Positions 34,836 through 44,420 of a stretch of 64,000 nucleotides of DNA are shown piece by piece. The stretch's first letter is position 1. Each line of letters begins with the position of its first letter. Position numbers and translations under genes: made by a program. Under the pieces are notes generated by a model. That model was not told the origin of the DNA. It saw nothing but the letters and a program-made list of their open reading frames with translations, and did no database searches. The stretch covers positions 2,294,001 to 2,358,000 of the forward strand of contig NZ_CP098732.1 of NCBI RefSeq assembly GCF_023824315.1. The letters are read 5' to 3'. The stretch comes from Acinetobacter tibetensis. GTDB lineage: Bacteria > Pseudomonadota > Gammaproteobacteria > Pseudomonadales > Moraxellaceae.

Positions 34836-35681
34836 TTAGCCTTGGAAATAACGCAGGTCAATACGTCCTTCATAAACGTTGGCTGTCGGACCCGTCATCC
34901 AGACCACATCGCCATCACGCCATTCAATTTGTAATTTCCCACCCGCCAGTTCAATTTCAACCTGATTCGCCAATAAACCACGACGGATGCCTGAAACAGC
35001 AGCAGCACATGCACCTGTGCCACAGGCTAAGGTTTCACCTACACCACGTTCGAATACACGTAAACGTGCATGTGTTTCATCAATAATCTGCATGAATCCT
35101 GCATTCACACGTGCAGGGAAACGAGCATGTGACTCGACTTGTGGTCCTATCGTTGCCACATCAGCCGTAATCACATCTGGAACAATGGTCACAGCATGTG
35201 GATTACCCATATTCACCACATCAATTTGAATCTGTTGTTGATTTGCCAACTCTAGATCATACAGACTTGCTGGTTCATCGGCCAAAAATGGAATTTCCTG
35301 TGGCAGGAACTTTGGATACCCCATATTGACGCGTACCCAACCATTCGAACCCAATTCAGGTTCTACTATCCCTGCTTTGGTTTGTACCTTAATTTTGGTT
35401 TTCGTAGTCAATTGTCGTTCATGTACAAAACGAGCAAAACAGCGCACGCCATTCCCGCATTGTTCAACTTCTGAACCATCGGCATTAAAAATACGATATT
35501 TAAAATCCGCTTCTGGCATATCAGGTGGTTCAACAATTAACAATTGGTCAAAACCAATGCCAAAATGGCGGTCTGCAAGACGTTGGATGGTCAGTGCATC
35601 TAAGTAAGCACGCTGACTAATTAAATCCACAACCATGAAGTCATTGCCTAGACCATGCATTTTAGTAAATTCTAAAAACAT
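34836..35681 (-). CDS. dapF: Diaminopimelate epimerase
   Basis: DapF converts LL- to meso-diaminopimelate, used for lysine and for peptidoglycan. I start at 35681 ([15 protein letters not shown]), giving 281 residues and placing an AAGGAG site nine bases upstream that overlaps the lysA stop. The two catalytic cysteines are C75 ([10 protein letters not shown]) and C220 ([12 protein letters not shown]). The gene begins 13 bp after lysA. The frame open upstream of this start lies inside lysA and is not used. Confidence 0.97.
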   Translation of the reverse strand: MFLEFTKMHGLGNDFMVVDLISQRAYLDALTIQRLADRHFGIGFDQLLIVEPPDMPEADFKYRIFNADGSEVEQCGNGVRCFARFVHERQLTTKTKIKVQTKAGIVEPELGSNGWVRVNMGYPKFLPQEIPFLADEPASLYDLELANQQQIQIDVVNMGNPHAVTIVPDVITADVATIGPQVESHARFPARVNAGFMQIIDETHARLRVFERGVGETLACGTGACAAAVSGIRRGLLANQVEIELAGGKLQIEWRDGDVVWMTGPTANVYEGRIDLRYFQG

Positions 35682-35694
35682 TTTTAGTGACTCC

Positions 35695-36939
35695 TTAAGG
35701 CAATAAACGCTCTTTTTCCCAAAGTGATTCGATAGTTTCACGCTCACGAATCAGATGTGAGTTCGCGCCATCGACCATGACTTCAGCCGCACGACCACGT
35801 GTATTGTAATTTGAGCTCATCACAAAACCGTATGCACCCGCTCCCAATACTGCAAGTGTATCGTTTTCACGGAGGGCTAAATCACGTTCTTTACCCAAGA
35901 AATCGCCTGTTTCACAAATCGCACCCACGACATCCCATTGCAAAGTTTCGACATCATCTCGTGGAGTAACAGGTTGGATATCCATCCATGCTTCATACAA
36001 AGCTGGACGAATCAAATCATTCATTGCTGCATCAATAATGGCAAAGTTACGATGATTGGTCGGTTTCAATAAATCTACTTTGGTCAGCAACACACCAGCA
36101 TTGGCTGAAATACTGCGACCCGGCTCCATATACACTTTTAGCCCTAACTTTTCTAAAGCAGGTTTCAAAGCACTGGCATATTCTTCTACGGTTGGAGGAA
36201 CTTCATCTTTATAAGTCACCCCCAAACCACCACCAATATCAATGTGCTTCAACTGAATGCCTAACGCTTTCAGTTGCTCAATCATAAGCATGACACGATC
36301 AAGTGCATCAACAAACGGTTTGGTTTCAGTCAACTGTGAACCAATATGACAGTCAATGCCGATAATCTCTAAATTCGGTAGACTGGCTGCATATTGATAG
36401 GTTTCAAATACTGTATCCGAAGGAATACCGAATTTGTTTTCTTTTAATCCTGTCGAAATATAAGGATGTGTTTTTGCATCAACATCTGGATTGACACGTA
36501 ATGAAATTGGGGCTTTTTTGCCTAACGCCGCCGCCACTTTCTGAATACGATCTAATTCTGCATGAGACTCAACGTTAAAACATGCAATGCCGACTTCCAA
36601 TGATTTTTGAATATCTGCTTCAGTTTTACCTAAACCTGAAAAGACAACTTTAGATGCATCACCACCTGCAGCCAACACACGAGCAAGCTCACCGCCAGTC
36701 ACGATATCGAAGCCACAGCCTAATTTGGCCAACACGCTGAGTACCGCAATATTTGAGTTAGACTTTACCGCAAAACAAATTTGATGGTCGATAAAATCAA
36801 ACGCACGATCCATATCTAAATAATGTTTTTCAAAAGTCGCTTTTGAATACACATACAGTGGCGTGCCATATTGCTGCGCAAGCTGTTCTAGGGAACACTG
36901 CTCTGCGTGCAATACCCCATTAATGCGGGTAAAACTCAT
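35695..36939 (-). CDS. lysA: Diaminopimelate decarboxylase
   Basis: LysA is the PLP enzyme that makes lysine from meso-diaminopimelate. The 414-residue protein has the PLP lysine K59 in FAVKSNSN, the GGGLGVTY and [13 protein letters not shown] phosphate and substrate blocks, and [11 protein letters not shown] with the active-site Cys from the partner subunit. AAAGGACA precedes the ATG. It lies 24 bp after lptM and just before dapF, so the enzymes that make and use meso-diaminopimelate are expressed together. Confidence 0.97.
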   Translation of the reverse strand: MSFTRINGVLHAEQCSLEQLAQQYGTPLYVYSKATFEKHYLDMDRAFDFIDHQICFAVKSNSNIAVLSVLAKLGCGFDIVTGGELARVLAAGGDASKVVFSGLGKTEADIQKSLEVGIACFNVESHAELDRIQKVAAALGKKAPISLRVNPDVDAKTHPYISTGLKENKFGIPSDTVFETYQYAASLPNLEIIGIDCHIGSQLTETKPFVDALDRVMLMIEQLKALGIQLKHIDIGGGLGVTYKDEVPPTVEEYASALKPALEKLGLKVYMEPGRSISANAGVLLTKVDLLKPTNHRNFAIIDAAMNDLIRPALYEAWMDIQPVTPRDDVETLQWDVVGAICETGDFLGKERDLALRENDTLAVLGAGAYGFVMSSNYNTRGRAAEVMVDGANSHLIRERETIESLWEKERLLP

Positions 36940-36963
36940 GGAAGATGTCCTTTTAATGACAAG

Positions 36964-37188
36964 TTAAGGAGTAGAAGATTTTGATTCTGTAGTTGTCTGT
37001 TGTTCAACCGATTCAGTCGTTTGAACTTGCTCAGTTTTTTGCGCAGGCGCTACATTTGGATATAACAAATATTTTGAACGTTTGTCATAATTTGAATCGC
37101 TTGGTAATTGTAATGCACCCGATTGACCACAACCGACTAATGAAGAACCCAACACCAATACACTTATGCAGCAAATGACGTGACGCAT
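36964..37188 (-). CDS. lptM: LptM (YifL) family lipoprotein
   Basis: LptM is a small lipoprotein that assists maturation of the LptD/LptE lipopolysaccharide translocon. The 74-residue precursor has a signal peptide with lipobox SLVGC (Cys20) followed by the family core CGQSGALQLPSD. The tail is Gln/Thr/Glu-rich and low in complexity. Its position directly before lysA is the same as in E. coli (yifL) and many relatives, which supports the call. Confidence 0.88.
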   Translation of the reverse strand: MRHVICCISVLVLGSSLVGCGQSGALQLPSDSNYDKRSKYLLYPNVAPAQKTEQVQTTESVEQQTTTESKSSTP

Positions 37189-37275
37189 CTGACCACCTAT
37201 CTCAAATTTTAACGAAGTATAACCCGATCAACGCATTGACCAAAGCATTAAACACTAGAGATTATCGCCAGACAT

Positions 37276-37308
37276 AGAAAAACGCCAGTTCTAAACTGAC
37301 GTTTTTCT
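37276..37308 (-). terminator. Terminator of cycA
   Basis: Stem AGAAAAACG-c-CAG/CTG-a-CGTTTTTCT with one mismatch and a seven-base loop, 13 bp after the stop. Confidence 0.8.
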
Positions 37309-37321
37309 GTATAGACAACGA

Positions 37322-38725
37322 TTATTTATGTTTTGGCTTATAGAAACAGAAATAACCAATCGCAAGAATAATAAGCCAAATTGGGCTGACCATTAATGCC
37401 TTCATGGTATCAGGCTCTAATGACAATACGTAAATCATGCCAATGAAGAACACAATCACCACCCAACACGTCAAAGGACCACCAGGCAATTTAAAGGTCG
37501 ATTTCGCATGTAACTCTGGACGTGTTTTGTAGTAAACCAAATAGCTCCACAAAATAATCAACCACACCAAAATAAACAGAATCGTGGATAAAGTTGTTGC
37601 CAGAGTAAAGGCTTCAACCGTATTTGGAACGAAATACTGTAAAGCTGCACCACCCAACAAACAAATTGCAGAGAAATATAAAGCATTTGCAGGAACTGCA
37701 CGCTTATTCAAATGACCAAAAGCTTGTGGTCCTTGCTTCTCGCGCGATAAACCGAACAGCATACGGCTGGTCGAGAATACTCCACTGTTCATAGAAGACA
37801 TCACTGACGATAACACCACAAGGTTCATAATAATCGCAGCGGCTGCAATACCTGCCTGACTAAACAAATTCACGAATGGGCTAACTTCTGGGTTGATTCT
37901 GTTCCATGGTGTCACCGACATCACAATCACCAATGCCAACACGTAGAAAAAGATAATACGAATGGGAATAGAATTGACTGCTTTAGGCAAATTACGCTCA
38001 GGATCTTTAGTTTCCGCTGCTGTAGTCCCAACCAATTCCACCCCGACAAAGGCAAAAATCGCAATTTGGAAACCAGCCAAGAAACCACTCATCCCTGTCG
38101 GGAACATACCGCCATTGGCCCACAAGTGCGTGAACGATGCCACTTCACCCGTAGTGGAAGTAAAGCCTGTAAAAATCATCCACAAACCAACTGCAATCAA
38201 TACCACAATCGCAATGATTTTGACCAAAGCAAACCAAAACTCAAGCTCACCAAACAGCTTCACCGTCATGAGGTTTAAACCCATAATGAAGACGATGGCA
38301 GCAACACTGATCATTGCACCTTCAACTGGGCTAAATGGTAGTCCATTGTTGAAGAATTGCAGATAATAAATAATCGCGGATAAATCCGCGATACCAATGG
38401 TGATCCAACATAACCAATAAGTCCAACCGACAAAGTAACCCGCCCAAGGACCAATCAAGTCGGTCGAGAAGTCAATAAATGACTTATATTTCAGGTTAGA
38501 TAATAGTAATTCTCCTAATGCGCGCATTACGAAAAACACCATTAAACCAATGATCATATAAATAAATAAAATTGATGGGCCTGCCAAACTAATGGTTTTG
38601 CCCGACCCCATGAACAAACCCGTACCAATTGCACCACCAATCGCAATTAGTTGTAGATGTCGATTCGACAAACTACGATGGAGTTCGCCTTGTGCAGCCG
38701 ACTCATTCGTGTTTTGATTTAACAT
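37322..38725 (-). CDS. cycA: D-serine/D-alanine/glycine transporter CycA
   Basis: This APC-superfamily permease takes up glycine, D-alanine and D-serine with protons. The 467-residue protein has twelve predicted helices and aligns by eye with E. coli CycA over almost its whole length, for example IAIGGAIGTGLFMGSGKTI, then FVGVELVGTTAAETKDPE and SGVFSTSRMLFGLS. Related permeases with other substrates are possible, but the match is closest to CycA. It is monocistronic. The AGCS symporter upstream, on the same strand, also carries alanine or glycine. Confidence 0.9.
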   Translation of the reverse strand: MLNQNTNESAAQGELHRSLSNRHLQLIAIGGAIGTGLFMGSGKTISLAGPSILFIYMIIGLMVFFVMRALGELLLSNLKYKSFIDFSTDLIGPWAGYFVGWTYWLCWITIGIADLSAIIYYLQFFNNGLPFSPVEGAMISVAAIVFIMGLNLMTVKLFGELEFWFALVKIIAIVVLIAVGLWMIFTGFTSTTGEVASFTHLWANGGMFPTGMSGFLAGFQIAIFAFVGVELVGTTAAETKDPERNLPKAVNSIPIRIIFFYVLALVIVMSVTPWNRINPEVSPFVNLFSQAGIAAAAIIMNLVVLSSVMSSMNSGVFSTSRMLFGLSREKQGPQAFGHLNKRAVPANALYFSAICLLGGAALQYFVPNTVEAFTLATTLSTILFILVWLIILWSYLVYYKTRPELHAKSTFKLPGGPLTCWVVIVFFIGMIYVLSLEPDTMKALMVSPIWLIILAIGYFCFYKPKHK

Positions 38726-38971
38726 CGCTATAAAAACTCTCTATTAATCCTTTAAGATTTTTTAACCAAATTAATCCCAATTACACATTTGTACTATTTT
38801 TAAGCACGCCTTCGCCATGTAAGTTTTTGGGTCAATCTAAGCTAAACAACTCTATCTGTATCGTTCAGCATTCAAGCCTTATACAATTGGGGCCGATAAT
38901 ACGCACTACATTAATGCAATACAATGCACCTTTTGGACACATCAGTTCATATAAATCTTATACCATTCAAT

Positions 38972-39003
38972 AAAAAAAGCAGCCGATTCGGCTGCTTTTT
39001 TTT
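38972..39003 (-). terminator. Terminator of the AGCS symporter gene
   Basis: A strong stem AGCAGCCGA/TCGGCTGCT flanked by runs of A and T. Confidence 0.92.
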
Positions 39004-39034
39004 AAGTTTTACTAAATGTTCGTAAGCTAACTTT

Positions 39035-40534
39035 CTATTGGTTGTTCTGTTTTTTCTTTAAACGCTCTTCCCAATAAGTTGCATTACGAATGCCGAGTTT
39101 CACAGGATCGAAGGTATATTCTGTTACCCCTGCTTTTTGCTGCTGCTCGTAATCTTTCAACGCTTTCATGGTTGGTTTCCAGATAAAGTAGGTCACAATA
39201 ATACCAATAATGTTAATCCACGCCATTAAACCTACACCAATATCACCAATGCCCCAGATATAACCTGTCGCACTGATCACACCATAAGCAACCGAAATCA
39301 TGATGAAACACTTGGTGATGAATAATAGTGAAGGTGTTTTGGTGATATAGCTCAAATAAGCAATGTTGGTTTCTGCAATATAGTAGTAGGCAACAATCGT
39401 GGTAAAAGCAAAGAAGAACACCGCTAAAGCCACAAAGATTTGACCAAAGCCACCGAATACCGTGCTTACTGCCATTTGGGTAAATGCTGGAGAACCAATT
39501 TCAACAGTGGCAGCCACGTTTTGAACAATAAATTGACCCGCTTCTAAAGTACCTTGTACGTTATACATACCAGTAATCAGAATCATGAATGCCGTTGCAG
39601 AACAAACAAATAAGGTATCGACATACACAGAAAATGCTTGTACAAAACCTTGTTGTGCAGGGTGTTGCACTTCTGCTGCCGCCGCTGCGTGCGGACCTGT
39701 ACCCTGACCTGCTTCGTTAGAATAAACACCACGTTTAACACCCCAACCAATGGCTGCACCCAGTCCTGCCATTGGAGAGAACGCATCAGCAAAGATTAGT
39801 TTAATCACCCCCGGAAGTTCGTGAATATTCATTCCGACAATTACGAGCGCCATTAAAATGTAGCCTGCCGCCATGAATGGCACAACAAACTCAGCAAAAC
39901 GCGCAATACGTTTAATACCACCAAAAATGATGATGGCCAATAAAGTCAGAATCACCACCAAAGCCAATAACTTATAAGCTCCTAAGTTACCAAAAATGAT
40001 AGAACCTTCACCTGTAATTTGGGTGAAGGCATTCCCGACCGCATTGGCTTGAATACCAGGTAGAAATAAACCACAAGATATAATCGCTGCAATAGCGAAT
40101 AAAATACCCAACCAGCGTTGCCCTAAACCTTTATCAAAATAAAAAGCAGGTCCACCACGATACTGACCTTGGTATTCCACCTTATAAATTTGACCCAAAG
40201 TAGATTCTACGTAAGCTGTACTTGCCCCTAAGAAAGCCACGAGCCACATCCAAAACACGGCACCTGGACCACCAAAACCAATTGCTGCCGCTACCCCTGC
40301 AATATTACCAACACCCACACGCCCCGAAAGTGAAACGGCTAATGCTTGAAACGATGAAATCCCCTGCTCTGAAGAAGATCCTGAAAATAATAATCTTGCC
40401 ATCTCTTTCATTTGGCGAACTTGAACAAAGCGCGTCAGAATAGAGAAGAATAAACCTGCCCCTAAACACAAATAGATGAGAGCTTTGCTCCAAATAATAC
40501 TATTAACCCAATCAACAATTTCTGCTGCACTCAT
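39035..40534 (-). CDS. Alanine/glycine:cation symporter (AGCS family)
   Basis: A sodium- or proton-coupled amino acid symporter. I use the ATG at 40534 (MSAAEIVDWVN), nine bases after AGG, giving 499 residues; the ATG two codons earlier is also possible. It has about eleven helices. Diagnostic family blocks are SLSGRVGVGNIAGVAAAI, GGPGAVFWMWLVAFLGAST and GAAIGWGVKRGVYSNEAGQGTGPHA in parts. Substrate is probably alanine, glycine or both; YaaJ and DagA are relatives. It is monocistronic and lies upstream of cycA in the same direction. Confidence 0.92.
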   Translation of the reverse strand: MSAAEIVDWVNSIIWSKALIYLCLGAGLFFSILTRFVQVRQMKEMARLLFSGSSSEQGISSFQALAVSLSGRVGVGNIAGVAAAIGFGGPGAVFWMWLVAFLGASTAYVESTLGQIYKVEYQGQYRGGPAFYFDKGLGQRWLGILFAIAAIISCGLFLPGIQANAVGNAFTQITGEGSIIFGNLGAYKLLALVVILTLLAIIIFGGIKRIARFAEFVVPFMAAGYILMALVIVGMNIHELPGVIKLIFADAFSPMAGLGAAIGWGVKRGVYSNEAGQGTGPHAAAAAEVQHPAQQGFVQAFSVYVDTLFVCSATAFMILITGMYNVQGTLEAGQFIVQNVAATVEIGSPAFTQMAVSTVFGGFGQIFVALAVFFFAFTTIVAYYYIAETNIAYLSYITKTPSLLFITKCFIMISVAYGVISATGYIWGIGDIGVGLMAWINIIGIIVTYFIWKPTMKALKDYEQQQKAGVTEYTFDPVKLGIRNATYWEERLKKKQNNQ

Positions 40535-40884
40535 AGACATCAACCTTTTTATATAATTTGAAAATATTGCAACTGCTTTATTTTCATTTGTCTGAGCATG
40601 AGCAATATCTATGCCATCAAACCTCTATGTCATGACAAGAAATAATCAAATGCTCAAACTCCTTCCATGGAAAAAGTGAACTGAACGAAGCTCTTGACTC
40701 AAAAACACACTGTTTCTTACTTGTAAAAGTCTTAGATCATGTTATTTTTCTGAGCAATTCCCTTTAACCCGTAATTACGATAAACCGCTTCGCCTCTTAT
40801 TCCTTAAGAATGGCATTCGCTATATTTAATAGTTTTCGTAACTATTACTTTTATCTAATTTACAGATTATTTTCAATTTTATTT
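40535..40884. other. Divergent intergenic region between the AGCS gene and radA
   Basis: About 350 bp with no gene I can support. The radA frame is open upstream to 40810 but those codons look non-coding (Phe, Tyr and Asn-rich). I looked for a glycine riboswitch upstream of the AGCS gene and did not see its conserved core. Promoters were not assigned. Confidence 0.45.
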
Positions 40885-42267
40885 ATGGCAAAAATTAAAA
40901 CTGTATATCGCTGCGAACAATGTGGCGCAGACCATTCTAAATGGGCTGGACAATGTATTGAATGTGGCGAATGGAACAGTCTGGTCGAAGTCCGTATTGA
41001 ACCTGTGGTGACGCATCGTGCCCAACCTAAAATAGGCGGAGGTTATGCAGGACAGGCAGCCAGTATCACGACTTTAAATCAGGTCTCAGTTTCACATGAA
41101 ACCCGTCTTGCAACAGGGATTGGCGAGTTTGACCGCGTACTCGGTGGCGGGTTGGTAACAGGTTCTGTGGTGTTGATTGGTGGTGATCCCGGCATTGGTA
41201 AATCAACCATTCTCTTACAGACAGCAACTTACATGGCGGCTGCTAAAAGTTCTGCGCTTTATGTTACAGGCGAAGAATCACTATCGCAGGTTGCACTGCG
41301 TGCACAACGTCTAGATTTGCCCACCGACCAATTAAAAGTCATGGCAGAAACCTGTGTAGAACGCATTTGTGAAGTTTTAGCACAAGAACGTCCTGCTGTT
41401 GCCATTCTCGATTCTATTCAAACCCTTTACACAGAAACCTTACAATCTGCCCCGGGTGGAGTCTCGCAAATTCGAGAATCGGCGGCATTACTCACACGTT
41501 TTGCCAAAAATAGTGGCACCGCACTCTTTCTTGTCGGTCATGTGACTAAAGAAGGTGCCTTGGCAGGTCCACGTGTGCTTGAACATATGGTCGATTGTGT
41601 TCTGTACTTTGAAGGACAATCCGACTCACGTTATCGCATGATTCGTGCAGTTAAAAACCGTTTTGGTGCAGTAAATGAATTGGGGGTTTTCGGCATGACC
41701 GATAAAGGTCTACGTGAGGTCGCCAATCCTTCGGCTATTTTCCTGAGTCGCTATGACGAAGCCATTCCAGGTTCAATTGTGATGATCAGTCGTGAAGGTA
41801 CACGTCCGCTGTTGGTTGAAGTCCAAGCGTTGGTCGATGATGCACATGGACAACCGCGCCGTGTTGCCTTGGGTTTAGAGCAAAACCGCTTAAATATGTT
41901 GCTCGCAGTGATGCATCGTCATGGTGGTGTACAAACCTCTGGGCAAGATGTCTATGTCAATGTCGTGGGTGGTTTGAAAATTACCGAAACAGGCTCAGAC
42001 TTAGCCGTTCTACTCGCTTGTGCTTCTAGTTTAAGAGGTAAAGCATTACCACAACAATTGGCTGTCTTTGGTGAAGTTGGATTATCTGGTGAAATTCGCC
42101 CCGTACCTAACGGTCAAGAACGTTTGAAAGAAGCCATTAAACATGGCTTTAAATACATTATTGTGCCGCGCGCCAATGCACCACAAAAAACCATTGCAGG
42201 CGTACAGATTATTGCGGTAGCACGACTACATGAAGCATTAACCGAAGCGATGAATCTATCAGAATAG
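40885..42267 (+). CDS. radA: DNA repair protein RadA
   Basis: RadA is a hexameric helicase-like ATPase that aids branch migration in recombination and natural transformation. The 460-residue protein, started at 40885 (MAKIKTVYRCEQCG), has a C4 zinc finger (C10, C13, C24, C27), Walker A at 99-108 (GGDPGIGKST), the KNRFG motif at 257-261, and a C-terminal Lon-protease-like domain without proteolytic role. Length matches E. coli RadA exactly (460). It stands alone. Confidence 0.96.
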   Translation: MAKIKTVYRCEQCGADHSKWAGQCIECGEWNSLVEVRIEPVVTHRAQPKIGGGYAGQAASITTLNQVSVSHETRLATGIGEFDRVLGGGLVTGSVVLIGGDPGIGKSTILLQTATYMAAAKSSALYVTGEESLSQVALRAQRLDLPTDQLKVMAETCVERICEVLAQERPAVAILDSIQTLYTETLQSAPGGVSQIRESAALLTRFAKNSGTALFLVGHVTKEGALAGPRVLEHMVDCVLYFEGQSDSRYRMIRAVKNRFGAVNELGVFGMTDKGLREVANPSAIFLSRYDEAIPGSIVMISREGTRPLLVEVQALVDDAHGQPRRVALGLEQNRLNMLLAVMHRHGGVQTSGQDVYVNVVGGLKITETGSDLAVLLACASSLRGKALPQQLAVFGEVGLSGEIRPVPNGQERLKEAIKHGFKYIIVPRANAPQKTIAGVQIIAVARLHEALTEAMNLSE

Positions 42268-42394
42268 CCAAACGCCGCTGTTAAAATTTAACTGTGCAAA
42301 ATTAAACAAAAAAATTGCTTTTTCTTATTGAAAAAATTGACAAATGCCTGCATAAATACAGGGCTATTTAACATTATTTTTATAGGAAAATTGA

Positions 42395-43369
42395 ATGGAA
42401 GTTCGACAGCGTAGTTTAGTTGCAGGTATTTTAGCAGCGACGTTATTGGTAGCACCTTTGGCTGAGGCAAAACGTGCGGGTGGTGGTAAAAGTCATGGCA
42501 TGAGCCGTTCTGCCACACCAACCCAGTCTTATCAACAACCTCGTCAAGCGACACCTGCACAACAACCTGTTGCCCCTGCAACTGCACCACAAAAGTCTGG
42601 TCCAGGTGTAGGTAGTATGGTCGCCGCGGGTGTTGCGGGTGCTGCTATTGGTGCTGTTGCTGCAAATGCACTTGCAGATGACAATACAGCAAGCCAAGCT
42701 ACAGCCGCTGAAGAGGAAAAAGGTGGAATTCCGAGTTGGATCTGGATATTACTCGCTGCTGCTGGTGCCTTCTTCATTTTCCGCAAGATGGGCGCAAAAA
42801 AAAAATTAACATCCACTAACCCGTATGCACCAAATAATGGCGGTCAAGCTGCATCGCCATTTGGTCAAGCACCTGCGGCACCACGCGCATCTACTGACAA
42901 TACCAACATTTTTGGTCAATCTGTAGCTGGCGGTGCTGCAACTCAAGCGCCAGTCAATACCGCACCCTTTGGTTCAGCCTACACCAACAGTGGTAGTCAA
43001 CTCCCTGATGGTACAGAACCTGCTGCGTTCTTACGTATTGCACGTCAGCGCTTTAATCATATTCAGTCTATGAATACCGCAAGTAACATTGAAGAAATCC
43101 GTCGTTACCTCACGCCAGATTTATATCAATCAATGTATAACGACATTATGACCAACCGTGATCAAGATGTTGCTGAGTTCTCTAACTTAAATGCAATGGT
43201 TACAGATTCTGCAACTGAAAATGGTCAATATGTTGTAAGTGTTCGCTTTACAGGTACAGTCAGTGAAGACCTCAATAGTTTGCCGCAACCATTTGCCGAA
43301 ATCTGGCATTTTGTTAAACCTGCGGGTTCAACCCAAGATTGGCTGGTTGCTGGTATTCAGCAGGCTTAA
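42395..43369 (+). CDS. Tim44-domain-containing exported or membrane protein
   Basis: A 324-residue protein with a signal peptide (about 1-25, ending PLAEA), a low-complexity region rich in Gly, Ala, Gln and Pro, a transmembrane helix near 110-127 (WIWILLAAAGAFFIF), a second Gln/Ala/Pro/Asn-rich linker, and a C-terminal Tim44-like domain (about 205-322) including FLRIARQRFNHIQSMN and VSVRFTGTVSEDL. In bacteria this domain occurs in membrane proteins of unknown role. The two-helix membrane topology is inferred. It ends at a strong terminator and is not linked to radA by any clear operon sign. Confidence 0.85.
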   Translation: MEVRQRSLVAGILAATLLVAPLAEAKRAGGGKSHGMSRSATPTQSYQQPRQATPAQQPVAPATAPQKSGPGVGSMVAAGVAGAAIGAVAANALADDNTASQATAAEEEKGGIPSWIWILLAAAGAFFIFRKMGAKKKLTSTNPYAPNNGGQAASPFGQAPAAPRASTDNTNIFGQSVAGGAATQAPVNTAPFGSAYTNSGSQLPDGTEPAAFLRIARQRFNHIQSMNTASNIEEIRRYLTPDLYQSMYNDIMTNRDQDVAEFSNLNAMVTDSATENGQYVVSVRFTGTVSEDLNSLPQPFAEIWHFVKPAGSTQDWLVAGIQQA

Positions 43370-43383
43370 TCATTGAAATATTT

Positions 43384-43411
43384 AAAAACAGCGACTTCGG
43401 TCGCTGTTTTT
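43384..43411 (+). terminator. Terminator of the Tim44-domain gene
   Basis: Stem AAAAACAGCGAC/GTCGCTGTTTTT with a TTCG tetraloop, 14 bp after the stop. Confidence 0.9.
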
Positions 43412-43506
43412 ATTTGCCATTGAATCAAGCTAATATCAAATGAAGAACATGATTGAATAACATCTATTTCTAGCCAAGATCAAGCACCAAATAGAAGGAT
43501 ACCAAT

Positions 43507-44370
43507 ATGCAACCACTGCTTTGCTATAAAACACTTCCCATTTGGAAGCATGACACCATTCCACAAGCATTTCAGCAAGCTCACAATACCAAACAAGGTA
43601 CATGGGCAAAACTCAATATTTTAAAAGGCGAATTAGACTTCGCCATGCTGAATGAACAAGGAGAAATCCTTTCTGAACTTCATTTTAGCCCAACCAAACA
43701 ACCACCGCTCATTGAACCACAAGCTTGGCATCGTATTGTGGCATTCAGTCCTGATATTGAATGCCAACTCAGTTTCTATTGCCAAGCCAATCAATTATTC
43801 ACTCAAAAATATCAACTTACGCCGACCCATTCCGAAATTTTAGCAGCCCTTCCACATCTTCAAGGTGGCAAAGCACTTGATGTAGGCTGTGGTTCAGGGC
43901 GTAATGCACTTTTTTTGGCTCAGCATGACTTTGAAGTTGATGCATGGGACGTAAATGTACAAAGCATGCAACGCTTGGAACAAATAATTACGGCTGAGCA
44001 AATACATCAGGTTCATACCCAACTCCGTGATTTAAACGAAAATCAGCAGATTCAAGATCAATATGATTTTATCTATTGCACCGTGGTGATGATGTTTTTA
44101 CAAGCACATACCATTCCACCACTCATCGCACAAATGCAGCAAGCGACTAAGTCTGGCGGTTATAACTTGATTGTATGTGCGATGGACAGTGAAGATTATC
44201 CAGTGCAGTCCGACTTTCCTTTTAGCTTTAAGACGGGTGAGCTGAAAGCATATTATGAAAGTTGGACCATCCTTAAATACAATGAAAATGTTGGTGAACT
44301 ACACCGTACAGATGAACAAGGACAACGCATTAAACAGCGCTTTGCCACGATTTTTGCACAAAAAATCTAA
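43507..44370 (+). CDS. tehB: SAM-dependent methyltransferase TehB (long form)
   Basis: TehB methylates tellurite and related oxyanions using S-adenosylmethionine. The 287-residue protein is the long form: an N-terminal DUF1971/TehB-type beta domain (about 1-95) with LPIWKHDTIPQAFQQAHNTKQGTWAKL, then the methyltransferase with motif I at 123-133 (ALDVGCGSGRN). E. coli TehB (197) lacks the first domain, Haemophilus TehB has it. No tehA transporter gene is adjacent. A general detoxifying methyltransferase role is possible. Confidence 0.87.
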   Translation: MQPLLCYKTLPIWKHDTIPQAFQQAHNTKQGTWAKLNILKGELDFAMLNEQGEILSELHFSPTKQPPLIEPQAWHRIVAFSPDIECQLSFYCQANQLFTQKYQLTPTHSEILAALPHLQGGKALDVGCGSGRNALFLAQHDFEVDAWDVNVQSMQRLEQIITAEQIHQVHTQLRDLNENQQIQDQYDFIYCTVVMMFLQAHTIPPLIAQMQQATKSGGYNLIVCAMDSEDYPVQSDFPFSFKTGELKAYYESWTILKYNENVGELHRTDEQGQRIKQRFATIFAQKI

Positions 44371-44381
44371 TGTTAGAGCAT

Positions 44382-44409
44382 AAAAAACCCGCCAGATGGC
44401 GGGTTTTTT
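44382..44409. terminator. Bidirectional terminator between tehB and cysN
   Basis: Stem AAAAAACCCGCC/GGCGGGTTTTTT-type with a short loop lies in the convergent gap. Confidence 0.93.
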
Positions 44410-44420
44410 AGCATTGGATC

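Noticed and set aside
40544..40700. Glycine riboswitch upstream of the AGCS symporter
   Set aside because: The conserved core and the paired helices are not visible on either strand.
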